Below, piece after piece: positions 19,800 through 20,408 of a stretch of DNA of 20,408 nucleotides. Numbering within the stretch: position 1 is the stretch's first letter; every line of letters starts with the position of its first letter. The notes under the pieces were generated by a model, which saw nothing but the letters and a program-made list of their open reading frames with translations, made no database searches and was not told the origin of the DNA. Both the position numbers and the translations under genes were made by a program. Source of the stretch: Biscogniauxia marginata. Its lineage: Eukaryota; Ascomycota; Sordariomycetes; Xylariales; Xylariaceae. The stretch is taken from assembly GCA_022695795.1 (NCBI GenBank), contig MU404267.1:1-20408 (forward strand), given 5' to 3'.

Positions 19800-20160
19800 G
19801 TGTTAATTTATGTGCTACATGAACAACTCAGTCAAATCTGGAGGATTGAAAAAATTGAAAGTCGGTTAGTTGAACTAGCTATTCTTAGGTACTTAGTCCA
19901 AGATTCGGCGTCTCCGACGCAATACAAAGGGGGCCGGTAGGTAAGGTAGGTAGGCTATCATTGAATGTAGGCTGATAGCTACCTTAAGATTGGTTTGTTC
20001 AGTTGGTGGGCCGAGAGTAAATGGAAGACGAAAAGAAAAAAAAAGAAAAGAAAAAGAAGAAGGAAAAAATAAATGCTGTAGTCGTCCGTCGAGGGGGTGG
20101 CATGTGAGAGACTTGCTACAGTGGGGTCTAAGAAGTCTTTATATAACCAAGATTAGGTAC
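19800..20160 (-). promoter_or_regulatory. AMD1 upstream region
   Basis: This is the upstream region of AMP deaminase. It contains an AUG directly followed by UAG (minus strand 19820-19815), an inverted repeat at 19949-19983, TAGGTA words near 19885-19960, and a strong pyrimidine tract on the minus strand (20023-20071, read as A/G on the plus strand), a common feature of fungal promoters. Promoter identity is inferred from position. Confidence 0.55.
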
Positions 20161-20320
20161 CTTTAAAAATAAACTTAAAAATAATAACTATTTAATATGA
20201 TTCACTATTAATAAATATATAAAAATTATAAATTATATATATTATTCTTTAATATTTTAACGTTTTTTTAAATAAATAAATAAATTAGTTTTTATAATTA
20301 TTATAATTTTAATTATTAAA

Positions 20321-20408
<88 letters not shown>
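20160..20408. other. Second AT-rich RIP-like block ending in an (AAT)n microsatellite
   Basis: From about 20160 the sequence is almost pure A/T, similar in texture to 1-2150. From 20323 to the window end it is an uninterrupted trinucleotide array, read as TAA, of about 28 units. There is no coding potential. Confidence 0.85.

Noticed and set aside
20323..20408. CRISPR-like or coding repeat at the window end
   Set aside because: It is a plain trinucleotide microsatellite without spacers, and its frames read as stop- or Asn/Ile-like runs without context.

Overview
The window looks like nuclear DNA of a filamentous ascomycete (Pezizomycotina, probably Sordariomycetes; this placement is an inference). 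The reasons are: short 51-78 bp introns with GT(A/G)NGT donors and CTAAC/CTGAC-like branch points; compact genes whose best family matches are fungal (SLA1, HEM25, COG8); pyrimidine-rich promoter tracts; intergenic tracts rich in TACCTA/TAGGTA; and very AT-rich, stop-saturated blocks at both ends whose residual cytosines look like the outcome of repeat-induced point mutation (RIP).

Layout. Positions 1-2150 are AT-rich and RIP-like, opening with a (TAAATAA)n array and closing with a degenerate ~215-bp tandem duplication. An ordinary gene island follows. Prefoldin subunit 1 (2277-2747, +, three exons) comes first, then an uncharacterised RS/coiled-coil protein (3723-5177, +, two exons). The mitochondrial glycine carrier HEM25/SLC25A38 (5449-6455, -, two exons) converges on it. 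A ~290-bp AT-rich insert in the HEM25 upstream region carries a 12-bp direct repeat at its edges. COG8 (7202-8497, -) and a TLC-domain membrane protein (9401-10536, +, two exons) are divergent and share a 0.9-kb spacer. The endocytic adaptor SLA1 (11714-15347, -, four exons) and AMP deaminase (16480 to about 19799, -, three exons plus a problematic 5' end) complete the gene set. The window ends in another AT-rich block (from ~20160) that terminates in an (AAT)n array.

The genes are single-copy housekeeping functions: chaperoning of actin and tubulin, heme precursor transport, Golgi tethering, actin-coupled endocytosis and purine salvage. I see no operon-like logic, secondary-metabolite cluster, mobile-element ORF, CRISPR, tRNA or rRNA. 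No novel multi-gene system is evident. The most interesting items are an apparent one-base frameshift plus an AUG-stop mini-uORF at the 5' end of AMP deaminase, an uncharacterised protein with a distinctive C-terminal module and 11-residue repeats, a hairpin with identical arms recurring in two distant intergenic regions, and RIP-type decay that stops abruptly about 130 bp from an essential gene.

All exon structures were inferred by eye from splice signals, frame and family knowledge. No alignment or database search was run.
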